From: Archegozetes longisetosus
Lineage: Eukaryota; Arthropoda; Arachnida; Sarcoptiformes; Trhypochthoniidae
NCBI GenBank assembly: GCA_018873245.2
Contig: JAEMBT020000008.1
Coordinates: 4,428,001 to 4,492,000, forward strand
DNA: 64,000 nt
Direction: 5' to 3'
Both the position numbers and the translations under genes were made by a program. Positions 21,040 through 32,081 of the stretch are shown here, piece after piece; the first letter of the stretch is position 1; every line of letters begins with the position of its first letter. The notes beneath the pieces are model-generated. The model worked only from the letters and a program-made list of their open reading frames with translations. It did no database searches and was not told where the DNA came from.

Positions 21040-22274
21040 ATTCTGGTGGACATATTGAATTTGTGGTTCCAACGTCTGCTAATGAATATATCATCCCGAA
21101 GGAAATACTTTTAAACGTTCAACTGAAAATAATCCTTTCAAAGACAGATAAGTCGGAATTAGTGGCAAACGATTGAAACAATGTTTCTATTGTAAATAAT
21201 TTTATTAATTCCCTGTGGCAGCAAGTCGACTGTTTCATTGGAGATACACAGATTACAACATCTTTACAAACTTATTCTATAAAACCTTATATTGAAACAA
21301 TGATTGGATTCAGCAAAGATTCTAAAAAGTCTTTCCTATCCGGTGCAGGATGGTTTAGTGATGAATTGTGGGATACTCCACACAAGCCTAATACGATGAG
21401 AACGAAATATATAAAGCATGTTAGCCCTAGCGGCGTATTGCCCGATAAAGACAGAGAAATTTCAACAGGAAGAATTTATGATCTTTATGGCAAACTGAAC
21501 TTAGATATAGCATTCCAAGGACGGGCTATACTTGGTGGCTGGAAAATAAGAATTAAATTGGTGCCAAATCCTGTCGAATTTTACATGATGTGCTCTGATG
21601 ATAAAATTGTACCGAGGACCGAATTTATTGAAGTCTCACTCAATCTCTCTAGAACTAGAGTGAGTCAAGATATTTTGTTTGCACATCATAAAGCTCTGGA
21701 AATAACCCCTGCTAGATATCCTATAACAAGATCTCCAGTGACTACAACGACAATTAATGCTGGTACTCTAAATATTTCACTTGAAAATGTTATTAATGGA
21801 CAGCTACCAAGAAGATGCTTGATATTCTTTGTCTCCAATGAGAGTTTGAATGGTTCTTTTAAAAAGAATCCCTATTATTTTCATCATTATGACTTGAATT
21901 TCATAGCTTGCTTCCAAAATAGTATTCAGTATGCAAGAAGAGGCTTCCAACCAGACTTTGACAACGGAATATATTCTAGAGAGTATTTGGAGATTTACAG
22001 AGCTCTTAATCAGATATCAACTGATAGTCATACGACCATATCTCTAGATGAATGGGCTAAAGGAAGAACTATTTTTGGTTTCGATTTCTCCCCAGATCAA
22101 TCTGATGGGTGTGGTATTGATAGTCATATAAGTCCTATTAATCACGGCACAATGCGTATCGAAGTTCATTTTAAGAGACCACTCCCGGAAACAATAAATG
22201 TTCTCATTTATTCAGAATTTGATAATTTAATTACGATACCAGAAGATAGAAATGCTATTCTAGATTTCCATTAA
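21040..22274 (+). pseudogene. Major capsid protein (double jelly roll), N-terminus lost
   Basis: Coding similarity starts near 21040 (SGGHIEFVVP). After one frame break near 21176 and codons in a second frame, an open frame runs from about 21240 to the stop at 22274; the first Met of that frame is at 21300. Recognised parts include RIYDLYGKLNLDIAFQ, FFVSNESLNGSFKKNPYYFH and the C-terminal LPETINVLIYSEFDNL. These fit the second jelly roll and C-terminus of the Polinton hexon-like protein. The first roughly 60 codons are absent, replaced by the inverted duplication. It would build the capsid faces. It ends immediately before the protease start with no gap. Confidence 0.82.
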
Positions 22275-22730
22275 ATGGATACAACTTTAATCAATAGTCT
22301 CTTATCCAATGAGGCATCATATGTGGGTACTTTTGCAAGAGATTTATTACCGCCTGTGAGACGAGGAAAAAAATCAGCTCTAATTGTTAACACTGATACC
22401 TCAGATAAGGGTGGAGAGCATTGGGTTGCAATGATTTTTGAGGAGGATGGTACTGGAGAATACTTTGATTCATACGGATTGCCACCACTTCATGAAGAAT
22501 TCATTATATATATGCAAGATAATTGTCCACTTTGTTGGGGTTTTAATAGAATGACTTTACAGTGTTTGACATGCATAACTTGTGGTCACTATTGTGTTCT
22601 TTATGTAAAACTAAGACTATTGGGTTATTCTTACTGTGATTTTCTATCTCTATTCTCATCTGATAAAAATAATAATGAATTGTTAATAAAAAATCTTGTA
22701 AATGCATTGATTTCGGGGAAAATAAAATGA
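22275..22730 (+). CDS. Adenain-like maturation cysteine protease
   Basis: Intact frame of 151 residues. The catalytic set of the Ulp1/adenain family is visible: His49 in GGEHWVAM, Asp65 in EYFDSYG, Gln96 and the nucleophile Cys107 in CGHYCVLY. In related elements it cleaves virion precursors during assembly. ATG 22275 directly follows the capsid stop. The last third of the gene lies inside the right terminal inverted repeat, so an antisense copy is present at 7057-7245. No damage is seen. Confidence 0.93.
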   Translation: MDTTLINSLLSNEASYVGTFARDLLPPVRRGKKSALIVNTDTSDKGGEHWVAMIFEEDGTGEYFDSYGLPPLHEEFIIYMQDNCPLCWGFNRMTLQCLTCITCGHYCVLYVKLRLLGYSYCDFLSLFSSDKNNNELLIKNLVNALISGKIK

Positions 22731-22901
22731 TTAACAATTGAGCTAATTTTATGTCAATTTTATGAATAGACAACTCAATTATAACCTCAAAGAAGCTTTA
22801 GGCGTCTCTCTCAAGTATAGAGTATTCAGGTCTAGAATCCTTCTCATGTCTAGAGCGCTCAGGTCTAGAGTGCTCCGGTCCAGAAGCACATATCTACTAC
22901 T
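22594..22901 (-). repeat. Polinton right terminal inverted repeat
   Basis: About 308 bp, inverted partner of 6944-7245. It carries one extra TCTAGA-type subterminal motif relative to the left copy. It includes the protease 3' end. Confidence 0.93.
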
Positions 22902-25686
22902 GAACTATTAAATTAAACTATAGAATCCCAAATTTCTTATCTATGAATTCGTCCATGAAATCGCCTACTTGATAGATGAAAAACATGTACGCATTAGGCC
23001 ACTCGTGATATTAATCTTACTCAAATTGACTATTTCTTAATTCACATTATCGACAGTATATCTCGTTCATATTATACTTTCATCTAATTTGTGAGTTATT
23101 CACATATTGAAAAAACCAAAATTTTGTTATAACAGACAAGATTTAGTTATTTTGATTGATTAAATAGGATAATTAAAACTGGTTTAATATACTTCAAGCA
23201 CTTGAAAGGCATTCATACTTCTGCCGCATTGTTCACATTCTGGTTTATTTTATGATTAGCTTCTGATACTAATTACCAAATATTACTTTCATTTTCTTTT
23301 CAAATTTCAGTTCAAACAAGTTTTGATGCAATTCATTCTAACTATAATAGACTGAATTCGATGGATATATCAGTGATGTGTTTGTTACCCGAGTGACATC
23401 GATTCTAATTAGAACCTGCGAATAATTTCTTTCGCATTTCGCTGATGTTATAGTGATTAAGAGTGTAATCGAAAAGTTTTAATTAAGATTCAAAATGATT
23501 TAAGCATTAAAAACAAATTTTGATTTATTGAACTACGCTTTTATCAAATTCGATGAATGAGGCTAAAAGACAAATCGACAATTTAATTAAATATTTGGAG
23601 AATGAATCGCTATCTCTAAAGTAGACTTTAATCAACTCTGAACTCAATACAATAACTTTGATCAAAATTTTAAAAATTCATATAACAATGTTTTTTGAAT
23701 GGTTTAAGACTATTGCTTTGGTCTTTAGTAAATTTGATAACAGTTTTTACAGAATTTACTCAGATTGTATTGAGTCTATTGCCACAAGTGATTCAATGTC
23801 AAAGTTGTCTCATATCCTAAATTGACTGAAGGGTTGATCCACCATAAAGTTAGTAATCATGGGAGTAAAGCTCAATCTTTTGGGTGTTGCTTCTCAAACT
23901 CAATCAAATTTAGTCAATCAAAAGAAACCAGAATGTGAACAATGCGATACAAGTATGAACGTTTTCAAGAGTTCGAAGTATATTAAACTGGTTGTCACTA
24001 TCTTATTTAATCAAGTTAAAATTATTAAATATTATCAGCTATGACAAAAATTTTGTTTATTTCAATGTTTGCATAACTCACAAAAGTTACTGTATAAATT
24101 TAACGAAACTAGTATAACAGGAGTTGCGATATACTGTCGATATTGTGAATAATTCAAGTGATTAACTCAAGTGGAATTAGTATTACGAGTAAGGCATGCA
24201 ATCCTGATCACAAAGAATCGATTGGTTGGAGTGAAAATTTTGCCACTAACATTTTAAGATTTTGACCAATTTAGAGATATTGAGGAAAGTACAGTAGAAG
24301 TAGTTATTTATCAGGTCTAACCATACTGTATTATTAATTTGAGAAGTTATTTTAAGTTCCCGATCACAAAATAGCTCCATTTTGTGTACATGCTTCGCAT
24401 CTATGAATTTAGGATTACCTATACCAAAGTTTATTATAAAAAATTGTAAAAATTAGAAAGTTCATAACTAAAGTTAGGTTATAATGTCATTTGTAAATGC
24501 TTTTGATTAGCCAAGTTTAGAGTTAGCGCTAAATCTTTGATCCGCATCTCTGATGTTATTGCAAATGTTAAAGTCAACACATAATTAGATTAAAAGCATA
24601 TAAGTATATTTGAATAATGATCTGGGAATGTTTTACACATTTTCGAGTATAAACTTTCTCTTACAGGTGTTAAATGCTAATACAAAAATATGATTATTTT
24701 TGTGGGATATTTGAACATTCATTAACTCTCGTTGAATCGCACCCATTAAGAGCTTATATTCAAATAGAAGAAGACTCTTCTGGTGGAACTTTGTTTCCAG
24801 TCAAACGGCTGGTCGTCATCATCACTGATACTTTTGTCTTCTCTTACTTTTTCGTTAGTCTTTTAACAAAAATGAAATTAGAATCAGTTAAAAAAGACTT
24901 TAATTATGATTATAATTATGATTTACTTTTGTCAGAATTGTGTTCAAATCTTTGTATTTAACATTTTCAATAATAGTGTCGGCCAGAACACGACCATAAA
25001 CAGTGCCATTATTCAAATCAACCTTTGCTTCATAACCTTTATAGAAATTTGATCATAAATTAAATTTAAGGCAATTTAATTAAGTTTTATTATTAATACC
25101 ATCGAGTGTTGAATAGCATATAATAAAATCTCTAATCTTTGGAACATGTAGTTGTTGGTATTGAGTTGCCCTTTATTTCAATGGTTTACTATTATCCAAC
25201 AGATTAACTTGAAAATTCGTTTAAAACTCAGTTATTTAACACAAATTATAATCGACTCGACCCGTCACTCTACTATTTCAATACTTTCAATAAGTTCTAA
25301 AGGCTACTGTTTGTCCTATATGTTCATATAAGATTTTCAGCATTCTCAGCATATTCAGCATTACACATTAATTTGGTTCGTCAGTCATCTCATCCAATTG
25401 AAAATTAATATTCGTTATTCTTGCTCAGGCAAACGTATAAGGAGCTACATAACTAATTGATTTTACTTGCTATAACAATGTAAGGATTTTGAACACATAT
25501 TTCATGATACATTAATTAATTTACATATAAACTCATCACTAAAATAGTTGATAAATTAAACATAAGAGAAGGCAATCTGAGAGCGCTGGACTCTATTTTA
25601 CGACTTGATGAAAGTGCTCAAAAATCTATACTTTTAGAACAAAGTATAGTCATGAAGCAACGGGTCTATTCATTTTAATGTCTTAC
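22902..25686. other. AT-rich DNA without a recognised gene
   Basis: Only short frames are present. One at 23859-24044 has a C-x2-C (PECEQCDT), and one at 24674-24961 has no recognisable family. The DNA just right of the Polinton does not match the missing exons of NRF copy A. No repeat of note. Confidence 0.4.
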
Positions 25687-25995
25687 CTCCTCGACAAAAA
25701 TTAAAAAAGAAAATTCTGGACTTGTTCCTAAGTTTTAGACAATTTTCACTATTGAATAAGCGTAATAGTCTGTTAATCTCTAGATCAGTATCGCTATGAT
25801 TTGAATTAAACCCATGAATAATATTATTTTCATTGCGGTGACCCAAATACATAAATATGAATGCTTTGTGTTCATTAAGCGCTTCTTCTTTAGATATGTT
25901 CGTTAACTCTTCCATTATCTTTTCTTTATTCAAATTCTTACGAAAAATAACTTTGAATTTTAATTTATGAAAAATGTTCCTAAATCTTTGCATTT
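25687..25995 (-). CDS. Caspase-like p20 exon
   Basis: A minus-strand exon of 103 codons bounded by an acceptor (ACAG before 25995) and a donor (GTAAG after 25687). It reads RNIFHKLKFKVIFRKNLN, then AFIFMYLGHRNENN, then RIFFFNFCRGG. This order matches the caspase p20 subunit: the helix before the active site, the histidine in the LGH position and the cysteine in the CRG position. The usual QACRG is replaced by NFCRG, so activity is uncertain. The p10 part was not found in the DNA down to 22902. A frame at 26317-26054 may be the preceding exon. Could be a functional caspase with distant exons, an inactive homologue, or a fragment. Confidence 0.6.
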
Positions 25996-26053
25996 CTGTG
26001 AATGTTTCAATTGTGAAAAAGTTGATTAATATATAGCAATACCCTCTTTGGTC

Positions 26054-26317
26054 TCAGCTCAGGTCATGCGGAGTACTCAGAGAGTCAGTTGGTATCTCTT
26101 TTCCGTCTCTGATATAAGTTGCGAATTCTTCGTCAATGTTGTTTCCACCAAAACTGAAAATTTGTTTGTGTCCATTTTGGGGGTCACAGCGCGAAACATC
26201 GACCACGTCAGTCAAATCTATCGGTGGAGTTAAATAGGATGCAAACTCTTGAGCAGCCTCATCATGTCCGCATATAAGTAATAAACTAATAAAATCCATT
26301 TCAGAAATGGTTTCCAT
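26054..26317 (-). CDS. Possible upstream exon of the caspase-like gene
   Basis: An 87-codon frame starting METISEMDFISLLL and ending before the caspase-like exon, about 60 bp away. It contains GHDEAAQEFASYL and KQIFSFGGNNIDEEF. No domain was recognised. The proximity and strand suggest a prodomain exon, but the donor site is unclear because the frame ends in TGA before a usable GT. Confidence 0.3.
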   Translation of the reverse strand: METISEMDFISLLLICGHDEAAQEFASYLTPPIDLTDVVDVSRCDPQNGHKQIFSFGGNNIDEEFATYIRDGKEIPTDSLSTPHDLS

Positions 26318-28155
26318 AATTAATTGTAATTTATCCCATGGTTCTATCTGTTGATTTGGTTAAAAAGCTTTGCTTATTGTTTTGATAGTTATAAATACAT
26401 AAAAACTAGTTGTATTGAATAACTAACTTGAAAGAGGTTTAAGAGCGACAGTTCAATATTACTACAGCTAAATTTTGTCATATTTCCAATGAATGCATTG
26501 CTATTTCCAGTGGGTAGTATTAATTAGTGCTATCAGAAAACTATTTTCATTTAAAAGATCGTTCAAAGAGTACTAAGTTTAAAACAATAATTATTTGTTT
26601 AATTTAAATAAGATTATGCTAATTATCTAATCTATTATCTCATTTGTATGACATGGTCATAAGTATTTTTTCATATTTTTGAAAAATTGGATCATTATTC
26701 ATTTGATATACGACTATTTTCTGATTTTGATTATTTGTGACTCATTGCCATCTTATAGTGCTCGCATTATCATATATCAATTCAGTTATGTCTTACATTT
26801 TAATCATAGAATTAAATACAACACAATATGATCGAGTATTTAGTAAATACAAAATATTTATAATGCATATCAAAGTAGGAAATCAAGTAGACTTAAGAAT
26901 GGAAATAACAATGCATACATTGGAGAAATCATTTAACTTAGCTGCATCTTAGACACGAAATATTATAAATTTAAGAGAAATATAACTAATAAAAAATTTC
27001 CTTAAATAAACTATAATCAATAAAAATAAAAATAATGAATAAATAAACTGGAAATTTGGCAATCTAGGTGATACATCGAGGCCATTATCTCTCTGGCAAT
27101 TTTATCTTTACAATTTTTTATCTTATATGTTTTACCGGTTGAAATGATATTTGCTTTCTTCTTGCACAATCTTTTAATCGACTAAATGCTGTAACTATTT
27201 CTGGAAAGTCCTTTCGCATAACCTTCTAATTCTATTATGTGGCACATTAGTTTAGCACTACTTTGGAATTAAGTTAAATTATGATTTAATTATAATAATC
27301 AATTGAAATTAGTATGAAATTAAAGATAAAGAGTTGAATTTTTTGCATAAAATGTCAAAAATGATTTTTACATAACGTTGTCAATGTTAATGATGATTAA
27401 AGTTCGAGGGCTAGTTGTTCACAAAATGGAACCCTACTCTATTAATAGAGATAAAGAATTATTCAAACGAGTGTACTGTTCCTTTTCCGACCGGATTAGG
27501 GACGTCGCGGCCAACAATGGGGGACATTTACATCATTAACATAAAATTTGATGTATTTTTCAAAAGTTTATGTCAATTAAAACACAATTAAATTTTGATT
27601 CAAAGTAGTGCTAATCAAACGTGTTACACAATAGTAATGATAACGGCATTTTTGCCATTTTAATTGTACACAAACTTAGCTTTCAATTTTTGGGGAATAA
27701 CCCCCTGTATTCATTTTAAAAATGTCGGATTCAATCAATAATTAATTTTTATACTAATTTTTGTACGATAAAAGCTAACGCTTGCCACCGAGCGTCATAA
27801 GCTCGAGCGTTAAACATCACTGACTTAAGGTAATAAGCTCAAAGACAGCTAGATGGAACTTCGAGCTCAGCTCAGTTCAAAGCTAGCTTGTGATCTTCAC
27901 TATGAATAAGAGTTATCTTTTTTATAGACCGATCTTATAGACCGATTTTATAGATTGATTATAAACAGTGTTGATATTCAAAACCATGCCTGACGAACAT
28001 GTTTTTTAATTTAAGATAACTTATGAACAACTTTGTGCTATTGCAAAAAGAAGAAACATTGAATTCATTTTCACATATGCAATAGAAAATAAATAATTCA
28101 AAAGAATGTCGAACCCTATCCTGAGAAACTTGTTCTAAATGAAGATGTGTTTTAT
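26318..28155. other. AT-rich DNA, nothing recognised
   Basis: No gene can be supported. A short GC-richer block with AGCTCGAG-like words lies at about 27770-27900. Confidence 0.4.
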
Positions 28156-28536
28156 ATGTACTATATTAATCAAATTAAATTAATCAAACGGCTGAAATGA
28201 TGCTTTCTTACAAGGCATGAAAGTCTGCATTTTAAACAAATCCAAAAAAATACACTAAAACAACGCTAAACAAACTTTTGTTTAGTAAACAACACTAATA
28301 TGATTTTGCGATTAGATTTAATCGGTAGGAAATTTGCCAGTAAGAAATAATTTGATCTAATATTTACAATATAAAAAGTGAATTTAATAAATATGATTCA
28401 AATTGGTTTTGAGCCCACTAGACTTCATTTAGTCTACCTGTATTTTTTGGATTTGTTTAAAATGCAAACTTTCATGCCTTGTAAGAAAGCATCATTTCGG
28501 CCGTTTGATTAATTTAATTTGATTAATATAGTACAT
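28156..28536. repeat. MITE with about 98-bp terminal inverted repeats
   Basis: Arms at 28156-28253 and 28439-28536 are nearly perfect inverted copies, starting ATGTACTATATTAATC. The 185-bp middle is AT-rich and non-coding. No certain target duplication could be assigned. Confidence 0.8.
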
Positions 28537-30218
28537 TCATAGACGTATATCCATGATGTTCGGTTCTAAGTGCACTATAAAAAGGAGACGAATGTTCTTT
28601 TGTATGTCGCTGACCACAACCCTAAACGATAAGATAGTTAGAGAGGAAAACATTTTTATCAGCAATTGAATGCTTCTCTGCAAAAGGTGTTACTTTACCT
28701 TAATTTCTTAATTTGACTTTTGATTGAAATTGAAAGTTTGAACTTAACTTTACATATGATTATAACTTCAATATGTTTCGATGCACAACATTTATTTAAT
28801 CAAATCAAATCATAAAGTTCAATTTTTAAATGAATACTAAATTAGATTGATGTAGTATATTCTGCGAAAGAGATTGTGTTAAGTGTAGACTTTCGTAATA
28901 AACGCTAAGCATTAAGTAATGCATTGAATCAAAGAAAGTAAACAAAACTTTAGCCAACTTTAAAAGTATTTCAAAGTTTATCAAATTAAATTTGACTTTA
29001 AAATGAATAAATCGTTTAATGAAAATCGTTTGATTAAAAACAATACACTGATTGATAGAAGAAAAGTCATCAAAATAATTAATAATGAAGACAATTTGAG
29101 AAATAATGAACTCGAACGTCGACACTAATCAATACTATTTCTTTGGAACTTCAAATTTTGGGATAGTTTTCTGGCTTATCTTTCTTTTCATAAATATTCT
29201 AAACTTAGAGCCGAGGACCTCAATGACCAAAACAATTGCAGATACAAAATAAAGTTGAATATCAAGTTCAACAAAAGCAGTCACTAATTCAGGTATAGTT
29301 ATGCCATTGATAGCCAAAAGAATGGTATAACAGACAATCTATATGTTGCTATAGACGACGATCAATATGCTAATAGAATGTCATAGAAGGAAACTGTTCT
29401 ATCTGGCAATAATATGTTTGGTTGAAGTATTCATTTTGCGATATTTTTGTTTAAAATATTCGCAATTGTATTGCAACTCATATTTGACTTCATAGGAATG
29501 TCAACTCTCCATCCTCGAAACAATGTCTCCAGCCTTCAGAGAAGATTTAAAGCTGGAGATTAAAATTTGATCCTCTGATGCCACTTTGACCTTCAACTTA
29601 TTATAAATAATTCTCAATAGTTATCCTATAGTCCCCCCTTAGGTAGTTTTCTCCAGCCTCACTCGATGGAGTGTCAATACCCTTACCTATGACATGTTTT
29701 CAATTTGACTGTGTTTCGAAACTGTATGAGATAAAGAACACTAGCTGGCATAAAAGTCTGGCCTAATTCGACTCTTATTATAAAATCTGTCAAAAGTTAT
29801 GATAAGTCAAGCTTTAGTCATGTGAGTCGTGTCATTGTATTGATTAATTATAGGAATATATTCGATGATATGTTAGATTTATCTGAACTGTTAGCTTATT
29901 TGCGGTCTCAAGCTTTAGAACGACATTCAATGTTTGTACAAATGTAATTCAAATATAATGCACACTTTACTTTAAGTCTATTCACAACTCAAATTATTTT
30001 GAAACCAATAAATCAATATCAAAAATAAAAGTTGTTCTCTACTATCATTAGATTTTTCTATACATTTTTTATTGAGTAAATGCTGTGGTGCATAATCTTA
30101 ATACACCAAAACATATCGTTTATGTTTTAAGATATTTTTAGACTAATTGTAAACGTTTGATACAATTGTTTGACGAGAAAATGCCATCAATAAAGACATT
30201 CAAATATTGAAATTTGCT
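28537..30218. other. AT-rich DNA, no recognised gene
   Basis: Short hydrophobic or AT-biased frames occur (for example 29317-29135 on the minus strand with one membrane-like segment), without family, splice or start support. Confidence 0.35.
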
Positions 30219-30951
30219 TCAAACATCTATAGATGAAGCAGAATTTGGTCTATTTTTTCTATTATTTGTTTGAATAGTCTTTCTTCTGACCTTTCGATCG
30301 ATTGATATTTCTTTAGCAAAATTGCGTGCATTCAGACTTCGTCTCCTCGACGACTGTCTTCTATTAGCACCAAAATTAGGTTGAAGTGGACTATCAGAAG
30401 CCACAAATCCTGTGATAGGTTAAAGGTTAGAATTTGTAAATCATTTGAATAACTTTCAAAATCAATAAAACTGAAGGTGCTCATAAAGAGCTCATATCAT
30501 CATTTTCTCTATGAAAAGTTTCAAGTAGATCCTCACAAATACTTTTTCTTAGTTTCGAATTTTGTGAGATAGTTCAACTCTTGATAGTTCAACTCTTGAT
30601 AGTTCAACTCTTGATTAAAATTCATTTGATTAATACTTTTTTGAATCGATGAATAGATAAAAGATTTTTCGATTGCACTTAATGTTAAATAGGATTTGAT
30701 TTTGTTGTAAAGCAGAAAACAAATTTGAAGTGACCTGTAGCCAATGGAGTCGTTACAACGTTGATGTATAATATAATTATACGCTGAGGTCCAAAAAATA
30801 ACGACTGCTTTTCAAATTGATTTATTTCAGTTTTGTCTTTAGTATTATTATCATTGGTTGCATTCAAATTATCAGATCTTATTATTATTACAATTTGGTT
30901 CAACAAAAGCCAAACTGGTACTAAAAAAGTTGATTGTGATACCAGAATCAT
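30219..30951 (-). CDS. Possible two-exon secreted or membrane protein (weak)
   Basis: On the minus strand, 30951-30685 is a frame with a signal-peptide-like start (MILVSQSTFLVPVWLLLNQI) and an N-glycosylation site (NATN). After about 275 bp, a second open piece (30416-30219) follows an acceptor-like TATCACAG and is very basic (RRQSSRRRSLNARNFAK). Joining them as one gene is a guess; no family was recognised. Confidence 0.22.
30571..30615 (+). repeat. Tandem repeat, 3 x 15 bp
   Basis: Three exact copies of AGTTCAACTCTTGAT. Confidence 0.9.
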
Positions 30952-31313
30952 TTTGAAACTAGTTTCTTTTCATCAGTTTGTAAACTAACTCACTGTTCAA
31001 TAAGTCTAAAGTGTTAGTCAATGCATAATAAGCACAAACATTAGTCATACACTAAATGCTTGAAATGTTGTAATTTAAACATTTGAATAAGTTTTACACA
31101 TATGTTTGATAAGTACATATTATTCAAAAGTGTTGAAAGCAATTTGGGTTAAACGGAAAGCATTTAAGTTAGAAATGAAGGTTTCGGGTCATGATAGGTA
31201 TTTGCTTTTGAAAAGTGTCAGTTTATTTAAACTAATATAGTTTCAAAGTAAATAATGAAGGAGACAACAACATTTTCTATGAAAAATTGGCATAAAAATC
31301 TCTTTTTACTAAT

Positions 31314-32081
31314 GTTGCGATAAGTTCCAGTTCCTTTGGGTTTGGTTCGGCTTGGATTGGGTTCGGGTTGGGTCCGGGTCTGAGTTTAGAAAACTGTTTG
31401 GTTCTGGTTTGGTTTTGATTTTAAAGAGAATTTTCCAGTTTGGTTCTATTGAATTTTTGAAAACCAAAAAACCATTTTTTAATTTATCAGATAGAAAAGT
31501 GTTGAATTTTGAAAAATGATCTAAAACCATGAACATATACGCGAAAAAAGTATAGAATTCAATCATTAGTATAATAAATTATTTTGATAAAAAATTCGGG
31601 CCCTTCATGTGTATATCATATCGATATCAGATGAAGAAAATATAAAATAAAGGACTTTAATTCTCAATAGACTAAATATATTCAATAAAGTGGACTTGAG
31701 TTTCATTCAAATTAATGTTTTTACTGAAAATACATTTAAAAACAAATTCTATATTTTGCTATAATTATAGCAAGTTAAAAAATCATCAAGCTTTGATTAA
31801 GAATACACCTTGTTTTATCGGAAAATAAAATTATTTAACATTAAAAAACAACCTTCAATTGAGATCAAGACGTGAATTGAGTCCATGTATGGCTACTATA
31901 TCCGTAGTTGTGAAATTATTGAAAGAGTGGATTATTTTAGTTAAAAAAAATATTGCTTTAATTAAAATATATTTTGATAAATAAAAAGTTGTATCTATTT
32001 TCTTATTTGGTTAGGTTAGGTTTGGGTTGGATTAAATAATCACAGTTAGGTTTGGGTCGAGTATTGAGAGCTAGTCGCAAC
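31314..32081. mobile_element. Probable non-autonomous hAT-like element
   Basis: Ends read GTTGCGATAAGTTC (left) and the complement of GTTGCGACTAGCTC (right), so short inverted ends match at 11 of 14 positions. Both subterminal regions are packed with GGGTT/GGTTTGGGTT-like words (31335-31430 and 32005-32060), as in the hAT element at 60085. No transposase remains. A clear 8-bp target duplication is not seen. Confidence 0.5.

Larger units (their letters stand above)
6944..22901 (+). mobile_element. Polinton/Maverick element (about 16 kb)
   Basis: A self-synthesising DNA transposon or endogenous virus-like element, recognised from its terminal inverted repeats and gene set: protein-primed DNA polymerase B, integrase with chromodomain, A32-type packaging ATPase, adenain-like protease, double jelly-roll major capsid and penton-like proteins. 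All genes run rightwards. PolB, integrase, the basic protein and the penton carry stops or frameshifts, so this copy cannot move unaided. The IAP, ATPase, pX-like protein and protease are open. The termini read AGTAGTAGATATGTGC on both ends (inverted). The expected 6-bp target duplication is absent: the flanks are GGCAAG on the left and GAACTA on the right. This suggests a rearrangement after insertion. Confidence 0.95.

Noticed and set aside
20881..21072. Minus-strand frame of 63 codons
   Set aside because: It lies mainly in the right arm of the inverted duplication; its lower part is inverted penton sequence and it has no independent support.
22543..22773. Minus-strand frame in the right terminal repeat
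   Set aside because: Shadow of the protease gene on the other strand.
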